From assembly GCA_017428085.1 (NCBI GenBank), contig JAFRRP010000012.1, positions 1-64,000 of the forward strand: a stretch of DNA of 64,000 bases, written 5' to 3'. Position 1 is the stretch's first letter. Every line of letters starts with the position of its first letter. This document shows positions 8,244 through 17,316 of the stretch, piece after piece. The notes beneath the pieces are model-generated. The model saw nothing but the letters and a program-made list of their open reading frames with translations. It was not told the origin of the DNA and did not search any database. Both the position numbers and the translations under genes were made by a program. The stretch is from Clostridia bacterium. Lineage in GTDB: Bacteria > Bacillota > Clostridia > Oscillospirales > Acutalibacteraceae.

Positions 8244-8406
8244 CATAAAATACATTAAGATGTATAATTATACACATTAAAATATAAAAGAACGCGCAGA
8301 TGATTTCTACGCGTCCCCATAATAAAGCTAAATTGCTCACTTATGCTTGCAGCCAAATTGAAAACCTGCGGTTTTCAGCGAATTTAGCTGCGGCGCTGTG
8401 CGCCGA

Positions 8407-9321
8407 TTAGTTCATCACGATCCACGGGTCCTTGAAGATCTCCTCCATCTTGCGGATGAAGGGGCTCACCTCGCCGAAGTCCAGGGCGCGGTGGTCAAAG
8501 CAGATGCACATTGGCAGGATGGTGCGTACCTCTACCTTTTCGTTTCCGTCCCCGTCCTTTACCACGGTGGGGCGGCGCTGCATGCTGCTGATGCCGATGG
8601 CGCAGATCTGGGGCGGAATGATCATCAGCATGTCCAGCGCCCCGTTGATGCCCTTGGCGGCGGCGCCTACGTTGGAGATGGTGATGGTGCCCTGCTTCAG
8701 GTCGTCGATGGTGATGCGGTCGCGCTCCGGAATGCGTTCGTACTCTTCCTTTTCGCGGCCCTTTAAGGGCGTTACCCGGTGGCGGGGGTTGGTTTTGCTG
8801 CCGTACAGCCGCTGCACCGCGCTGATCACGTGGCCGGATTTCAGCAGCTCCATCGTATCGTGGATGGAGACGGAATACAGCGCCTCGGTCAGGTTGGTGT
8901 TTTTCAGGCGGCGGTTGATGTCCTCGGTGTACTCGGTCATCTCCTTCAGCGTCTTATTGCCCATGTCCTTCATGGTGATGGTCATCATATTGCCGTCGGG
9001 CAGCGTCCACGGCACGGAGATATCGATGTTGTCAAAAAAGGTCAGCTTGCCGCGCACCAGCTTGGGCTCAAAGTGCATGTGCGCGTTGATGCGCGGGGCG
9101 GCCTTGATGCCCTCGGAAAGCGCCTTCAGCATCACGGTGTTGAAGGTGATCTTGTAGGGCGTTTCCTCGTCGAACTTTTTATAGGCCTCCACAAAATCGG
9201 TCACGTCGGCGTCGTAGATGTAGCTGACGTGGGGGATATGCCGCCAACTGGCGGTGGTCATATTCGCCACGATCTTGCGCTGAATATTGAATCTCAGGAC
9301 GTTTCGTTCTCTCTTGGCCAC
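8407..9321 (-). CDS. 2-oxoacid dehydrogenase E2-type acyltransferase catalytic domain, no lipoyl domain
   Basis: A 304-residue protein corresponding to the catalytic (CAT-fold) domain of E2 acyltransferases. The C-terminal catalytic motif is present (CFDHRALDFGEVSPF, cf. DHRxxDG), as are the strands around ISNVGAAAKGINGALDML and the IPPQICAIGI segment. The lipoyl and peripheral-subunit-binding domains are missing, and no E1 or E3 genes are nearby, so a classical dehydrogenase complex is unlikely. Such stand-alone proteins are common in Clostridia and their substrate is unknown. It has its own short leader and no operon partner. Confidence 0.8.
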   Translation of the reverse strand: MAKRERNVLRFNIQRKIVANMTTASWRHIPHVSYIYDADVTDFVEAYKKFDEETPYKITFNTVMLKALSEGIKAAPRINAHMHFEPKLVRGKLTFFDNIDISVPWTLPDGNMMTITMKDMGNKTLKEMTEYTEDINRRLKNTNLTEALYSVSIHDTMELLKSGHVISAVQRLYGSKTNPRHRVTPLKGREKEEYERIPERDRITIDDLKQGTITISNVGAAAKGINGALDMLMIIPPQICAIGISSMQRRPTVVKDGDGNEKVEVRTILPMCICFDHRALDFGEVSPFIRKMEEIFKDPWIVMN

Positions 9322-9472
9322 GGTTAAACCTCCGTCAAATAATCATCACCCTCATTTTATCATGGGAATGGTGCGGGAATAGCGTTTTTTTGTGAACGAT
9401 TTTTGAACCGGGTTAAATGATTCACAGATTGTACGGTTGTTTTTTGTCGGTTTTACACAAAACGATTCTTTC

Positions 9473-9657
9473 AATTGGAGTTTGCCGCGCTGAAGCGCGA
9501 CAAACAGTCGTAAGTCGTAAGTCGCAAGTCGTAAGAAAAAGCTGTTTGTGTAAGATCGAAAATCCGTTGCTTTTCAACGTAATACAGGAACGCCCGAAGG
9601 GCATCTTACGACTCACGACTTACGACTTACGACTTGAGCTAACGGCTCGACAAATCC
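9473..9657. repeat. Heptad-array stem-loop element, copy 1
   Basis: A composite element between 9322 and the next promoter. It starts with a 33-base terminus (9473-9505) shared with 21404-21586 and 52249-52435, continues with AGTCGTA-type heptads (9506-9535), a core around GCCCGAAGGGC (9591-9601), then the inverted heptads (9605-9635), and ends GGCTCGACAAATCC. The two arrays pair into a long hairpin. Nothing else is seen in 9322-9733 besides the promoter at 9675. Confidence 0.85.
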
Positions 9658-9674
9658 ATGTTTTCGTAAATCAT

Positions 9675-9703
9675 TTGACATTTGCCGCAAAAAAAAGTAT
9701 GAT
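9675..9703 (+). promoter_or_regulatory. Promoter of the BadF-type kinase gene
   Basis: TTGACA at 9675-9680, 17-bp spacer, TATGAT at 9698-9703, 31 bp before the ATG. Confidence 0.7.
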
Positions 9704-9733
9704 ATTGGCAGTATTGAAAAAAGGGTGAGATCC

Positions 9734-10624
9734 ATGAACTACTATCTGGGTGTGGACGGCGGCGGCACAAGGACCACCGCGCTGGTGTGCGATGAAACGC
9801 TGCGGGAGCTCGTCACAGTCTCCGGCGGCTCGGTCAACTACTGTTCCGAGGGGATGGAGCGGGCGCGGGACAACCTGCGCGCCATCCTTTCGGAGATCGC
9901 GGAAAAAACCGGCGTCGGGCGGTTCGCCTCGGCGTTCATCGGGTCCTCCGCGCTCTTCGGGCGGGCGGATGAAGCGACGCTGCGGGCGTTTACGGACGGG
10001 GTCGTTGTCGCGGACCGGATCGCCATGGACAGCGACCTGTATGTCGCGCTGAAGTCCTGTGAAACGGACAACGCTCTGGCGGCCGTCTGCGGCACCGGTT
10101 CCATGGCGGCGGCCTTCGGCCCGGCGGGGGAGGTGCTCACCCGCGGCGGCTTCGGCTATCTGTTCGGCGACGAGGGCAGCGCCTACGCCATCGCGCGGGA
10201 GGCCATGTTCCACGCGGCGCGCTCCGCGGAGGGGACGGAGCCCCCCACGCTGCTCACCGGGGCCCTTTCCGCCTTCTACGGCGTGAAGGACGTCTACGCC
10301 TTTACCGATCTTGCCTACGATCCGCCCATGGAGCGCAAGCGTCTGGCGGCTTTCGCGCCGGAGGTGACCCGCTGCGCCCGGCAGGGGGACGGGACCGCCG
10401 ACGCGGTGCTGAAACGGCAGGCGGAGCTGTTTGCCGGGACCGTGCGCTCGCTGGCGTCCGTGACGCCGCAAAAGCCCGCGGTGTTCTGTTACGGCGGCGT
10501 GTTCGCCCACGACGAGCGCTTCACCGCGTATTTCCGGGAAGCGCTGGGCGACGCCTGCGTCTCCTGCGGCCCGCTGGCAAAGCCGCCGGTCTATGGCGCG
10601 GTGTTGGCGGCAAGGGAGTTATGA
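9734..10624 (+). CDS. BadF/BadG-type ATPase, probable N-acetylglucosamine kinase
   Basis: A 296-residue member of the ASKHA kinases. The phosphate-1 motif YLGVDGGGTRTTALVCD is at the N terminus, the glycine-rich CGTGSMAAAFG and GGFGYLFGDEGSAYAI lie in the middle, and FCYGGVFAH near residue 255 forms the adenosine motif. This pattern fits the BadF/BadG/BcrA/BcrD group, where stand-alone members are mostly N-acetylglucosamine or glucosamine kinases. A GH84-like enzyme is encoded 10 kb away, so amino-sugar recycling is plausible. ATG 9734 has AGGGTGAG upstream. No operon partner. Confidence 0.78.
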   Translation: MNYYLGVDGGGTRTTALVCDETLRELVTVSGGSVNYCSEGMERARDNLRAILSEIAEKTGVGRFASAFIGSSALFGRADEATLRAFTDGVVVADRIAMDSDLYVALKSCETDNALAAVCGTGSMAAAFGPAGEVLTRGGFGYLFGDEGSAYAIAREAMFHAARSAEGTEPPTLLTGALSAFYGVKDVYAFTDLAYDPPMERKRLAAFAPEVTRCARQGDGTADAVLKRQAELFAGTVRSLASVTPQKPAVFCYGGVFAHDERFTAYFREALGDACVSCGPLAKPPVYGAVLAAREL

Positions 10625-10765
10625 GGAAGTGGGAAACGGAGATTTGGCGAATGATGGTTTCAAAGGCAGCATATCATCTTTGGGATCGGCTCGCAAAACT
10701 CCGATTTGCCTTTCTCAAAGAATTTATGGGTTTGTGAATTTTTGATAAAAAATGCTTTCGCCCTC

Positions 10766-10794
10766 TTGCATTATTGAATAATTAAGATTAAAAT
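10766..10794 (+). promoter_or_regulatory. Promoter of the double phosphoesterase gene
   Basis: TTGCAT at 10766-10771, 17-bp spacer, TAAAAT at 10789-10794, 34 bp before the ATG. The region 10625-10765 shows no gene. Confidence 0.55.
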
Positions 10795-10828
10795 ATTACT
10801 ATCTATTCTTTTTTCAGGGAGAAGAAAA

Positions 10829-13800
10829 ATGAAGCGCATGAAAAAATATCTTTCCGTTTTGCTGTCGCTGGCGATGCTTTGCTGCCTTGTCCCGGCTGTC
10901 GACGTGGCGGCGGCGGATGCGGCCCCCGTGGGCGGGGTGAAGTTCGCCACCATGTCCGATATCCACATCTACCCCCAGTCCCTCACCGGCGGCTCCTGCC
11001 CCGCGTGGCTGGCCAACTGCCGCAACGACTGCAAGGAGTATGAGGAGAGCGAGACCATCGTGGATACGGCGCTGGCCACGCTGAAAGCCCGTGTGGAGCG
11101 GGAGGGCATCGAATACCTGCTGATCCCCGGCGACCTGACGCGATACAGCGAAAAGGCGGCCCACGAGGTTCTGGCCGCCAAGCTGCGTCAGTTCGAGCGG
11201 GATACCGGCGTGCCGGTGCTGGTCATCGACGGCAACCACGATATCAACACCTACAAGGCCGCCACCTTTGAAAACGGCGTGAAGGAGCAGGCGGAGGCCA
11301 TCACCGCCCAGGGCTTTTACGATACCTACGCCGACCTGGGCTACGATCTGGCGGATAGCTTCTACGCCATCGAAAACGGCGTGGTGCAGCCGGTGCAAAA
11401 CGCTCTGTCCTACACCGCGCAGCTTAACGACAAGGTGCAGCTGATCGTGGTGGATTCCTGCATCTACAGCTTTGACGAGCCCGCCAAGGATACCACCAAC
11501 GGCACCATTTCCGACGAGTGCATGGAATGGATCATTGAGCGCGCCGACGCGGCTGCCGCCCGGGGCAAGGAAAACATCCTGATGATCCACCACTCCATGG
11601 CGGCGCACATGGAGTGCGAGCCCTCCGTCACCTTCGCCTTCGTATTGGATAACTACGTGGAGCGCAGCGAGGAGCTGGCGGACCACCACATCCACTACGC
11701 CCTGACCGGCCACCTGCATATCCCGGATACCGCGCAGATCGTCAACGACAACGGGCAGGTGCTCACCGACGTGCAGACCTGCGCCCTTACCGCCTATCCC
11801 AACCAGTACCGGGAGAACACCTTCACCGTCTATTCCGACGGGACCAGCCGCATCGCCACCGAGGAGGTGGATTTCGACGCGGAGGCTCCCTATGTGTACG
11901 AGGGCAGGACCTACGAACGGGGCGGCTTCGGACTGGAATCCTTCGGCAAGTGCTTCGGCGGCCCGCTGGACGACAACGACGGCATCGCCAGCATGACCGG
12001 CTTCGTACACGGCCTGTATAACGGCTACGCCGTGTCGCTGTTCGATCAGATCATCGCCGGCGGCGGCCTGCTGGGATTTTTGAAAGAAAAGGGCATCGAC
12101 CTGGAGGCCATCATCGGGGGCTTCCTGGAGCCCTACATCGGCACCGGCGTGAAGGTAGCGGGCAAGACCGTGCTTTCCGTGGACAACCTCATGTGGTTTT
12201 TGGAAGACCTCTCCGCCCAGATCGACGCGCTGATGGGAGATCCCGACGCCCTTTGGAATTCGCTGGAGCCCGCCATCCGCAAACTGGCCGGCATCCGCAT
12301 GAGCGATCTGCCCGTGGATCAGGAGATCCGGGACGCTGTCGGCGTGGGCCGCGGCAAAGACTATTCCACGCTGGAGGAAGTAGTGTTCTCCACCGTCTAC
12401 TACTGGACCACCGGCAACGAAAAGCCCTTCGGCGAGGACGCCATGATCGCGGACGTGATCGAAAAGCTCAACGAGCCGGTCACCGATACCTCCGGCATGC
12501 ACGTCTTCAGCGCCCTGCTGGATATCGTCTATAACGACGTGGTCAACGGTATCATCCTGTCCAACCTGCACGTGCGGCTGGGCACGCTGTTCGGCAACAC
12601 CGCTGTGGGCACCGCCTTCGGCAATCAGATCAACAATTTCGTCAAACAGTTCCTGCACGGCGACACCAGCTATCTGAACCTGGTCAACACCTTCTTCTCC
12701 CTCGGCGCGCTGGACTACACCAGCCTCTACGACCTGCTGGACAAGCTGCTGCTGCAGGAGTACTGGACGCCCAGCCAGGACGAATCCCTCAATTCCACCC
12801 TCGCGTGGTTCATCAAGGACTTTACCACCGACGCGAACCCGCGGCAGTCCGGCGACTACGGCGTGAGCTATGACGCCGCGAGGCAGGTCCCGGAGGTCAC
12901 GACGAAAAACTACCGCAAGCCCACCATGGTCTCCGTAACGCTGGGCGACACCCCGGCGCAGGCCAACATCAACTGGTTCGCCAAATACAGTTTGCCGGAG
13001 ACCGATATCGAGATCTACGACCTGGACGACGGCGGCAACAAGGTCGCCTTTACCGGCAGCTATACGGCGGAATCCGCCGACGTGACCCGCTATTTCCCCG
13101 GCATCGACCTGGGTATCATCGGCTTTATCAAGTATCAGTTCGCCATGACGCAGCACACGGTGCGGCTGGACGGGCTGACTCCCGGCGGCAAATACGCCTA
13201 CCGCGTGGGCAACGCGAACCGCGGCTGGTGGAGCGACTGGGCCACGCTGGAAGCGCCGGACGGCGGGAACGAAGTCACCTTTATCCACACCTCCGATCCC
13301 CAGTCCCAGAACGAAAAACAGTATACCGGGGCCTGGGCCAACGTGCTGGATAAGGCCTTCGAGCTGTACCCGGAGGCGAAATTCGTGGCCAGCTCCGGCG
13401 ACATGGTGGACTACGGCATGAACAACCACCAGTGGCAGTGGATGTTCGACACGGCGTCAAGTAACCTGATGAACACCTACCTGATGCCCGCCACCGGCAA
13501 CCACGAGGAAAAGGACGACTGTTCCACCGTCAGCAACTTTATCCTGCCGAACGTGCCGGATCAGGATACGGCCTCCGGCGTGTACTATTCTTACGATTAC
13601 AACAACCTGCACGTGGCGGTGCTGAACACCAACGACCTGAACGACGGCAAAGCCCTCAGCGATCAGCAGATCGACTGGCTGAAGCGGGATATGAAGGGGA
13701 GCGGCGCGCGGTGGAAGGTCGTGGTGCTGCACAAGGCGCTGTACTCCAACGGCAGCCATTACGATGACGACGACGTGGTGGCCATGCGCAAGCAGCTGGG

Positions 13801-14380
13801 CGCCCTGATGCCGGACCTTGATATCGACCTGGTGCTGCAGGGCCACGACCACGTGTACCTGCGTACCGCCTCCCTTGACAACAACAAGAAGGTGAAGGAA
13901 GAGATCACCTATCTCCGCTACGGCGAGGACGGCACCCTGTATAAGACCTTCGTCCAGCCGGACGGCACCCTGTACGCCATCAACGGCTGCGCGGGCGTGA
14001 AGCTGTACAAGACCAAGGACGAGAGCGCCACGGACGAGTACTTCCCCCGGGCGGATAAGATCGTGAACGCCGACGCGCCGATGTTCTGCGCGGTGCAGAT
14101 CAGGGACGGCGTGATGTACGTGGACGCGTATCTGGTGGACGGCGATACCGTCGTAAAGGCGGATTCCTACGCCATTCAGAAGGATACCTCCCAGGGCGAG
14201 GTCGCCCCCAGAAGCGAGTGGCCCGCGGAAAACAGCGCGGTGCAGTTCTCCATGAAGGCCTTTGAAAAGTTCGTGAGCATCATCAAAAAGATCTTTACCG
14301 TGATGAACAACTTTATGAAGATCTTTGTCTTCGGCGACGTCAACGCGAACTTTGAGACGGTGAAGGACAAGGTGTGTTAA
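10829..14380 (+). CDS. Exported protein with two metallophosphoesterase domains and a purple-acid-phosphatase-like FN3 domain
   Basis: An 1183-residue exported protein. Signal peptide MKRMKKYLSVLLSLAMLCCLV, cleavage near AAADA. The first calcineurin-type domain spans about residues 33-340, with FATMSDIHI, IPGDLTRY, IDGNHDIN, HHSM and GHLH supplying the metal ligands. About 350 mostly helical residues follow without a recognised domain. An FN3-like purple-acid-phosphatase N-domain (about 690-810) precedes a second phosphoesterase (about 815-1060) with SSGDMVDYG, ATGNHEE, VVLHKALY and GHDH. The protein ends in an aromatic amphipathic segment (FEKFVSIIKKIFTVMNNF). Two catalytic heads in one chain are unusual. 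Probable role: phosphate release from extracellular phosphoesters. Confidence 0.85.
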   Translation: MKRMKKYLSVLLSLAMLCCLVPAVDVAAADAAPVGGVKFATMSDIHIYPQSLTGGSCPAWLANCRNDCKEYEESETIVDTALATLKARVEREGIEYLLIPGDLTRYSEKAAHEVLAAKLRQFERDTGVPVLVIDGNHDINTYKAATFENGVKEQAEAITAQGFYDTYADLGYDLADSFYAIENGVVQPVQNALSYTAQLNDKVQLIVVDSCIYSFDEPAKDTTNGTISDECMEWIIERADAAAARGKENILMIHHSMAAHMECEPSVTFAFVLDNYVERSEELADHHIHYALTGHLHIPDTAQIVNDNGQVLTDVQTCALTAYPNQYRENTFTVYSDGTSRIATEEVDFDAEAPYVYEGRTYERGGFGLESFGKCFGGPLDDNDGIASMTGFVHGLYNGYAVSLFDQIIAGGGLLGFLKEKGIDLEAIIGGFLEPYIGTGVKVAGKTVLSVDNLMWFLEDLSAQIDALMGDPDALWNSLEPAIRKLAGIRMSDLPVDQEIRDAVGVGRGKDYSTLEEVVFSTVYYWTTGNEKPFGEDAMIADVIEKLNEPVTDTSGMHVFSALLDIVYNDVVNGIILSNLHVRLGTLFGNTAVGTAFGNQINNFVKQFLHGDTSYLNLVNTFFSLGALDYTSLYDLLDKLLLQEYWTPSQDESLNSTLAWFIKDFTTDANPRQSGDYGVSYDAARQVPEVTTKNYRKPTMVSVTLGDTPAQANINWFAKYSLPETDIEIYDLDDGGNKVAFTGSYTAESADVTRYFPGIDLGIIGFIKYQFAMTQHTVRLDGLTPGGKYAYRVGNANRGWWSDWATLEAPDGGNEVTFIHTSDPQSQNEKQYTGAWANVLDKAFELYPEAKFVASSGDMVDYGMNNHQWQWMFDTASSNLMNTYLMPATGNHEEKDDCSTVSNFILPNVPDQDTASGVYYSYDYNNLHVAVLNTNDLNDGKALSDQQIDWLKRDMKGSGARWKVVVLHKALYSNGSHYDDDDVVAMRKQLGALMPDLDIDLVLQGHDHVYLRTASLDNNKKVKEEITYLRYGEDGTLYKTFVQPDGTLYAINGCAGVKLYKTKDESATDEYFPRADKIVNADAPMFCAVQIRDGVMYVDAYLVDGDTVVKADSYAIQKDTSQGEVAPRSEWPAENSAVQFSMKAFEKFVSIIKKIFTVMNNFMKIFVFGDVNANFETVKDKVC

Positions 14381-14550
14381 GGCAATAGGCAGTAGGCAAT
14401 AGTAAGCGCCGGGCGGTTTACGAAACCGCCCGGCGCTTTGCGTCGTTATCAGGTTAGGTAGTTATCAGGGAGCCGGGAATAGCCACTATCCGCTAAAACG
14501 GCGCACCGTGCCGTGCTGCTGCCTATTGCCTGTTGCCTGTTGCCTGAAAG
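14381..14550. repeat. GGCAATA heptad array with a central perfect hairpin
   Basis: GGCAATAGGCAGTAGGCAAT at 14381-14400 faces its complement (TGCCTATTGCCTGTTGCCTG) at 14520-14546, so the interval can form one large stem-loop. Inside, 14404-14438 is a perfect 15-bp hairpin with a three-base loop and a weak T tract; it may terminate the preceding gene. It resembles the AGTCGTA elements in plan but not in sequence. Confidence 0.8.
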
Positions 14551-14560
14551 GCGTTGATCG

Positions 14561-15334
14561 TCAGATCAACGCTTTTCCTTCCCACTCCCTCGCCGGGGGG
14601 ACCTCCAGCAGCTTCGCCACCGTGGGGGCGATATCCTTAACGGAACCGCCCGGGTACTCTTTCCCCTTTTCAAAACGGGGGCCTGTGATGAGAATGGGGA
14701 TGGTCATATCCTGCGGGTCGTCGCTGCCGTGGCCGCGCCCGTGGCCGCCGTGGTCGGCGGTGAGGATCACCGTGTAATCGGCGGGGATGCTGTCGATGAG
14801 CTTTTCCGTGCAGCCCACCGCGACGTTGACGCAATTGAGGTATTCCGGGCTCATCCAGCCGTGGTCGTGGCCGCCCAGCTCGTCCGTCTGGCCCAGATAG
14901 AGGAACAGGAAATCCGGCTGCTCCGCGTTGATATATTCGATGGCCGCGTCTGTTATTTTGATATCCGTATCGTCCTGTTTGTGCTGGTTGATCATCAGGG
15001 CGCGGTGCAGGTGGTCCGGGCGGCTTAAGTCGCGCAGCTCCTCCCAGGTGTAAAAGAAGGCGCACTTTTTGCCCGCGTTATCCAACCGGTCGAACAGGCC
15101 CTCGATGGGCCGCACCTGCGGGATATAGGTGTTGGTGGTGATACCGTGGCGGTCCGGGTCCACGCTGTGGAACAGCGACATGTGGCAGGGCAGCGTGACG
15201 CTGGGCATCACGGTCTGCGCCGTCAGGGAATACGCCGACCGCGCCAGCAGCTTTTCGACGAACGGGTGGCCGCATTGCAGATAGCCGTCCGGCCGCATGC
15301 CGTCCACCAGGATGAGAATGACTTTTTCGGGCAT
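14561..15334 (-). CDS. Alkaline-phosphatase-superfamily phosphodiesterase / nucleotide pyrophosphatase-like
   Basis: A 257-residue enzyme of the type I phosphodiesterase/nucleotide pyrophosphatase group. The two-metal site is readable: ILVDGMRPDGY (first Asp), MPSVTLPCH (Thr nucleophile), the DPDRHGITTN stretch, GQTDELGGHDHGW (Asp and His) and LTADHGGHGRGH (Asp and His). No signal peptide or membrane anchor, so it is probably cytoplasmic, and it is shorter than eukaryotic NPPs. A 100-bp repeat-rich gap separates it from the gene upstream. Natural substrate unknown. Confidence 0.85.
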   Translation of the reverse strand: MPEKVILILVDGMRPDGYLQCGHPFVEKLLARSAYSLTAQTVMPSVTLPCHMSLFHSVDPDRHGITTNTYIPQVRPIEGLFDRLDNAGKKCAFFYTWEELRDLSRPDHLHRALMINQHKQDDTDIKITDAAIEYINAEQPDFLFLYLGQTDELGGHDHGWMSPEYLNCVNVAVGCTEKLIDSIPADYTVILTADHGGHGRGHGSDDPQDMTIPILITGPRFEKGKEYPGGSVKDIAPTVAKLLEVPPAREWEGKALI

Positions 15335-15376
15335 AATGATTTCTCCTTCCGGGAATAAAATGGAAAAGCAAAAGGC

Positions 15377-15432
15377 GCAAGGCGTGAGGTATCCGCAACC
15401 TCAAACCTCACACCTCAAACCTCACACCTCAC
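15377..15432. repeat. CCTCAAA/CCTCACA heptad array
   Basis: Tandem CCTCAAA and CCTCACA units with a short inverse piece (GGCGTGAGGT) to the left, filling the gap between the phosphodiesterase gene and the gene ending at 15436. Confidence 0.8.
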
Positions 15433-15435
15433 AGC

Positions 15436-16128
15436 TTAAACCTGTTTTGCCCGCTTGCGTTCCGCGATCAGCACCGCCGCGCAGAACGCGACGCCCGCCG
15501 CGCCGGCGCAGGCGATCACGACGCCGACGATACCGGAGACCGTGTCGATGCGGCCCTGCGCCGCCAGATAGTTCTCCTCCGGCCCGCAGACGTAGGTGAA
15601 GCACAGGGTGGTCTGCCGCACGCTGCCGTTGTAATACCGGCCGCTGAGCTCAGTCAGCACGTCGGCGTAGGTTTCGTTTGCTTTGGCAAAGGCGCCCGTA
15701 AAACGCGCCCCGGCGTTATCCGTAAAGGAGGCGGCAAAATACCCCTTTACGATAAACGCGCCCAGCGCCGCCTGCGGATCGTTCACGTATTCCTGCAGTA
15801 CGTCGTACAGGGGATCGGCCTCGGTCAGCGTCAGCGCCCCCACGCACATCTCGCCGCCGGCGTCCGCAAAGCTCACAAGGCAGCAGACGGTTTTGCCCAG
15901 ACTGCCGTCGTAGGACAGGAACGGGTCGATGATGCGCAGGCTGTCGGTTTTGACAACGTCGCCTTCTTTTACGTCGGTCCAGAAAACTTGCTCCGGCGAT
16001 ACGGGCCGCGCCAGCAGGCAGAAGCCCCGCGCCGTCACCGCCGTTCCGAAGAACAGCAGCAACAGCGCCAGCACGACGGATATTACGATTCTGGCCCCTA
16101 CGGTGCGGCTCTCTTTACTGTCGGCCAT
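15436..16128 (-). CDS. Hypothetical protein with two membrane spans
   Basis: A 230-residue protein I do not recognise. It has a membrane span near residues 12-33 (ARIVISVVLALLLLFFGTAV) and another near 198-220 (IVGVVIACAGAAGVAFCAAV), with about 160 residues between them that would face outside, and a basic C-terminal end (RKRAKQV). The outer domain has a few Cys (FCLLARP, VCCLVSF, CVGALTL, CGPEENY). It starts six bases after the epimerase-like gene and is probably co-transcribed with it. Confidence 0.75.
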   Translation of the reverse strand: MADSKESRTVGARIVISVVLALLLLFFGTAVTARGFCLLARPVSPEQVFWTDVKEGDVVKTDSLRIIDPFLSYDGSLGKTVCCLVSFADAGGEMCVGALTLTEADPLYDVLQEYVNDPQAALGAFIVKGYFAASFTDNAGARFTGAFAKANETYADVLTELSGRYYNGSVRQTTLCFTYVCGPEENYLAAQGRIDTVSGIVGVVIACAGAAGVAFCAAVLIAERKRAKQV

Positions 16129-16134
16129 GGCTGC

Positions 16135-17154
16135 TTATTCGCCCTTCATATCCAAAAGCTGTACCTTGCCCTTATAGGCCGCTTCGGAAACGATGATGGA
16201 ATCCGTGATGGCGGCCGCGATATCGTCCTCTGTGGCGCCCAGCTCCACGGAATAACACTTGTCGATGAACAGGTCGATATCCATGATGTCGGGCAGGTTG
16301 AAGGGGTCCATGCCGGAATCGACGCCGCGCTTGGCGTAGTCCTTCTTGACCTTGATCATGCCCATCTTCATCATGACGGGGGGCACGCCCACGATCTTGC
16401 GGTTCTTCATGCCGCGGGCGTCGTACACGTAGCCCAGGAACTTGTCCCACTTCATGTTGTACATGGCGATGGGGAATGCCTCGTAGCCGCGCTTTTCGCG
16501 CTCCGCCGCGCCGCAGATCACCTCGCCCACCTGGCGGCAGGTCAGCATGGCGGTGCCGCCCTTGGGATACAGGGTAAAGGGCCAGCTGTCCATCATGGCG
16601 ATCTGCTCGATCAGGATCGTCCACACGGGCTTGCGGCCGGGCTGGGTGCCGAAAATGTAGGGCAGCTCCAGCACCTTCACGCCGAAGCTGTCGTCGGCGA
16701 ACTGCTCGCAGACGGCCTCCTGCTGCAAACGGGCGCGGAAGTAGGGGTTGCGGGCCGGGAAGTCCTTCTCCGGCATCTTTTTGGCCAGGTACGCGAAGTA
16801 GGAGCCCAGCACCACCGCGTTTTTCAGGCCCGCTTCCTTGCACAGGGGGAAGATGCGCTCCAGCGGGGCGATGTTGAATTTATAGTAGTAATCGCTGACG
16901 GGGGCGGGGAACTCCACGCGTTCGTCTACGCCCGCGGCGAAGATGAACACGTCCTGACCTTTCAGCAGCTCGCGGAGCTCGTCGTCGCTCTTTTTGTTGA
17001 TGTCGCCGAAGATGATCTCCATTTCCTCGGGGATGGGGGCGCCCTCCGGCAGGGGAGGAAGGGCCACGGAAGTGACCTTGTGCCCGTGGGCGATGAGCTG
17101 TTTCGCGGCCTCGCAGCCAAGCAGGCCGGTTCCGCCGATCATAAATACGTTCAT
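16135..17154 (-). CDS. NAD-dependent epimerase/dehydratase-like short-chain reductase
   Basis: A 339-residue extended short-chain dehydrogenase/reductase-like protein. The Rossmann motif is MIGGTGLLGCEAAKQL at the N terminus, IIFGDINKK follows the second strand and IFAAGVDERVEF the fourth. The YxxxK pair is not clear, so activity as an epimerase is uncertain; it may be an atypical nucleoside-diphosphate-sugar reductase. The ATG at 17154 has GGAGGGTATCTC upstream, and a promoter lies at 17186-17214. The open frame continues to 18321 but that part is antisense to the next gene. It leads a two-gene operon with the 15436-16128 gene. Confidence 0.8.
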   Translation of the reverse strand: MNVFMIGGTGLLGCEAAKQLIAHGHKVTSVALPPLPEGAPIPEEMEIIFGDINKKSDDELRELLKGQDVFIFAAGVDERVEFPAPVSDYYYKFNIAPLERIFPLCKEAGLKNAVVLGSYFAYLAKKMPEKDFPARNPYFRARLQQEAVCEQFADDSFGVKVLELPYIFGTQPGRKPVWTILIEQIAMMDSWPFTLYPKGGTAMLTCRQVGEVICGAAEREKRGYEAFPIAMYNMKWDKFLGYVYDARGMKNRKIVGVPPVMMKMGMIKVKKDYAKRGVDSGMDPFNLPDIMDIDLFIDKCYSVELGATEDDIAAAITDSIIVSEAAYKGKVQLLDMKGE

Positions 17155-17185
17155 GAGATACCCTCCGTTCTTGTTGTTACCCTTT

Positions 17186-17214
17186 ATTATAATGCCTGCG
17201 CCGCATAAAATCAA
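17186..17214 (-). promoter_or_regulatory. Promoter of the epimerase operon
   Basis: Minus strand: TTGATT at 17214-17209, 17-bp spacer, perfect TATAAT at 17191-17186. It is divergent from the promoter at 17246-17274. Confidence 0.65.
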
Positions 17215-17245
17215 GAAGCTGCGGGAGATTTCTTTTCCTTTTATC

Positions 17246-17274
17246 TTGTTTTTTTTGATACGTTTTGCTATGAT
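17246..17274 (+). promoter_or_regulatory. Promoter of the mannitol-dehydrogenase-family gene
   Basis: TTGTTT at 17246-17251, 17-bp spacer, TATGAT at 17269-17274, 42 bp before the ATG. Confidence 0.6.
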
Positions 17275-17316
17275 GGAGGGGAAGAAACGGCATAACGCGG
17301 GAACGGGTGAGATAAA

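Noticed and set aside
9505..9640. CRISPR array
   Set aside because: The heptad arrays have no constant 25-40-base repeats with unique spacers and no cas genes are present.
10814..13429. An 871-codon antisense open frame opposite the double phosphoesterase
   Set aside because: Composition (Val/Gly/His-rich) and lack of motifs mark it as a shadow of the plus-strand gene.
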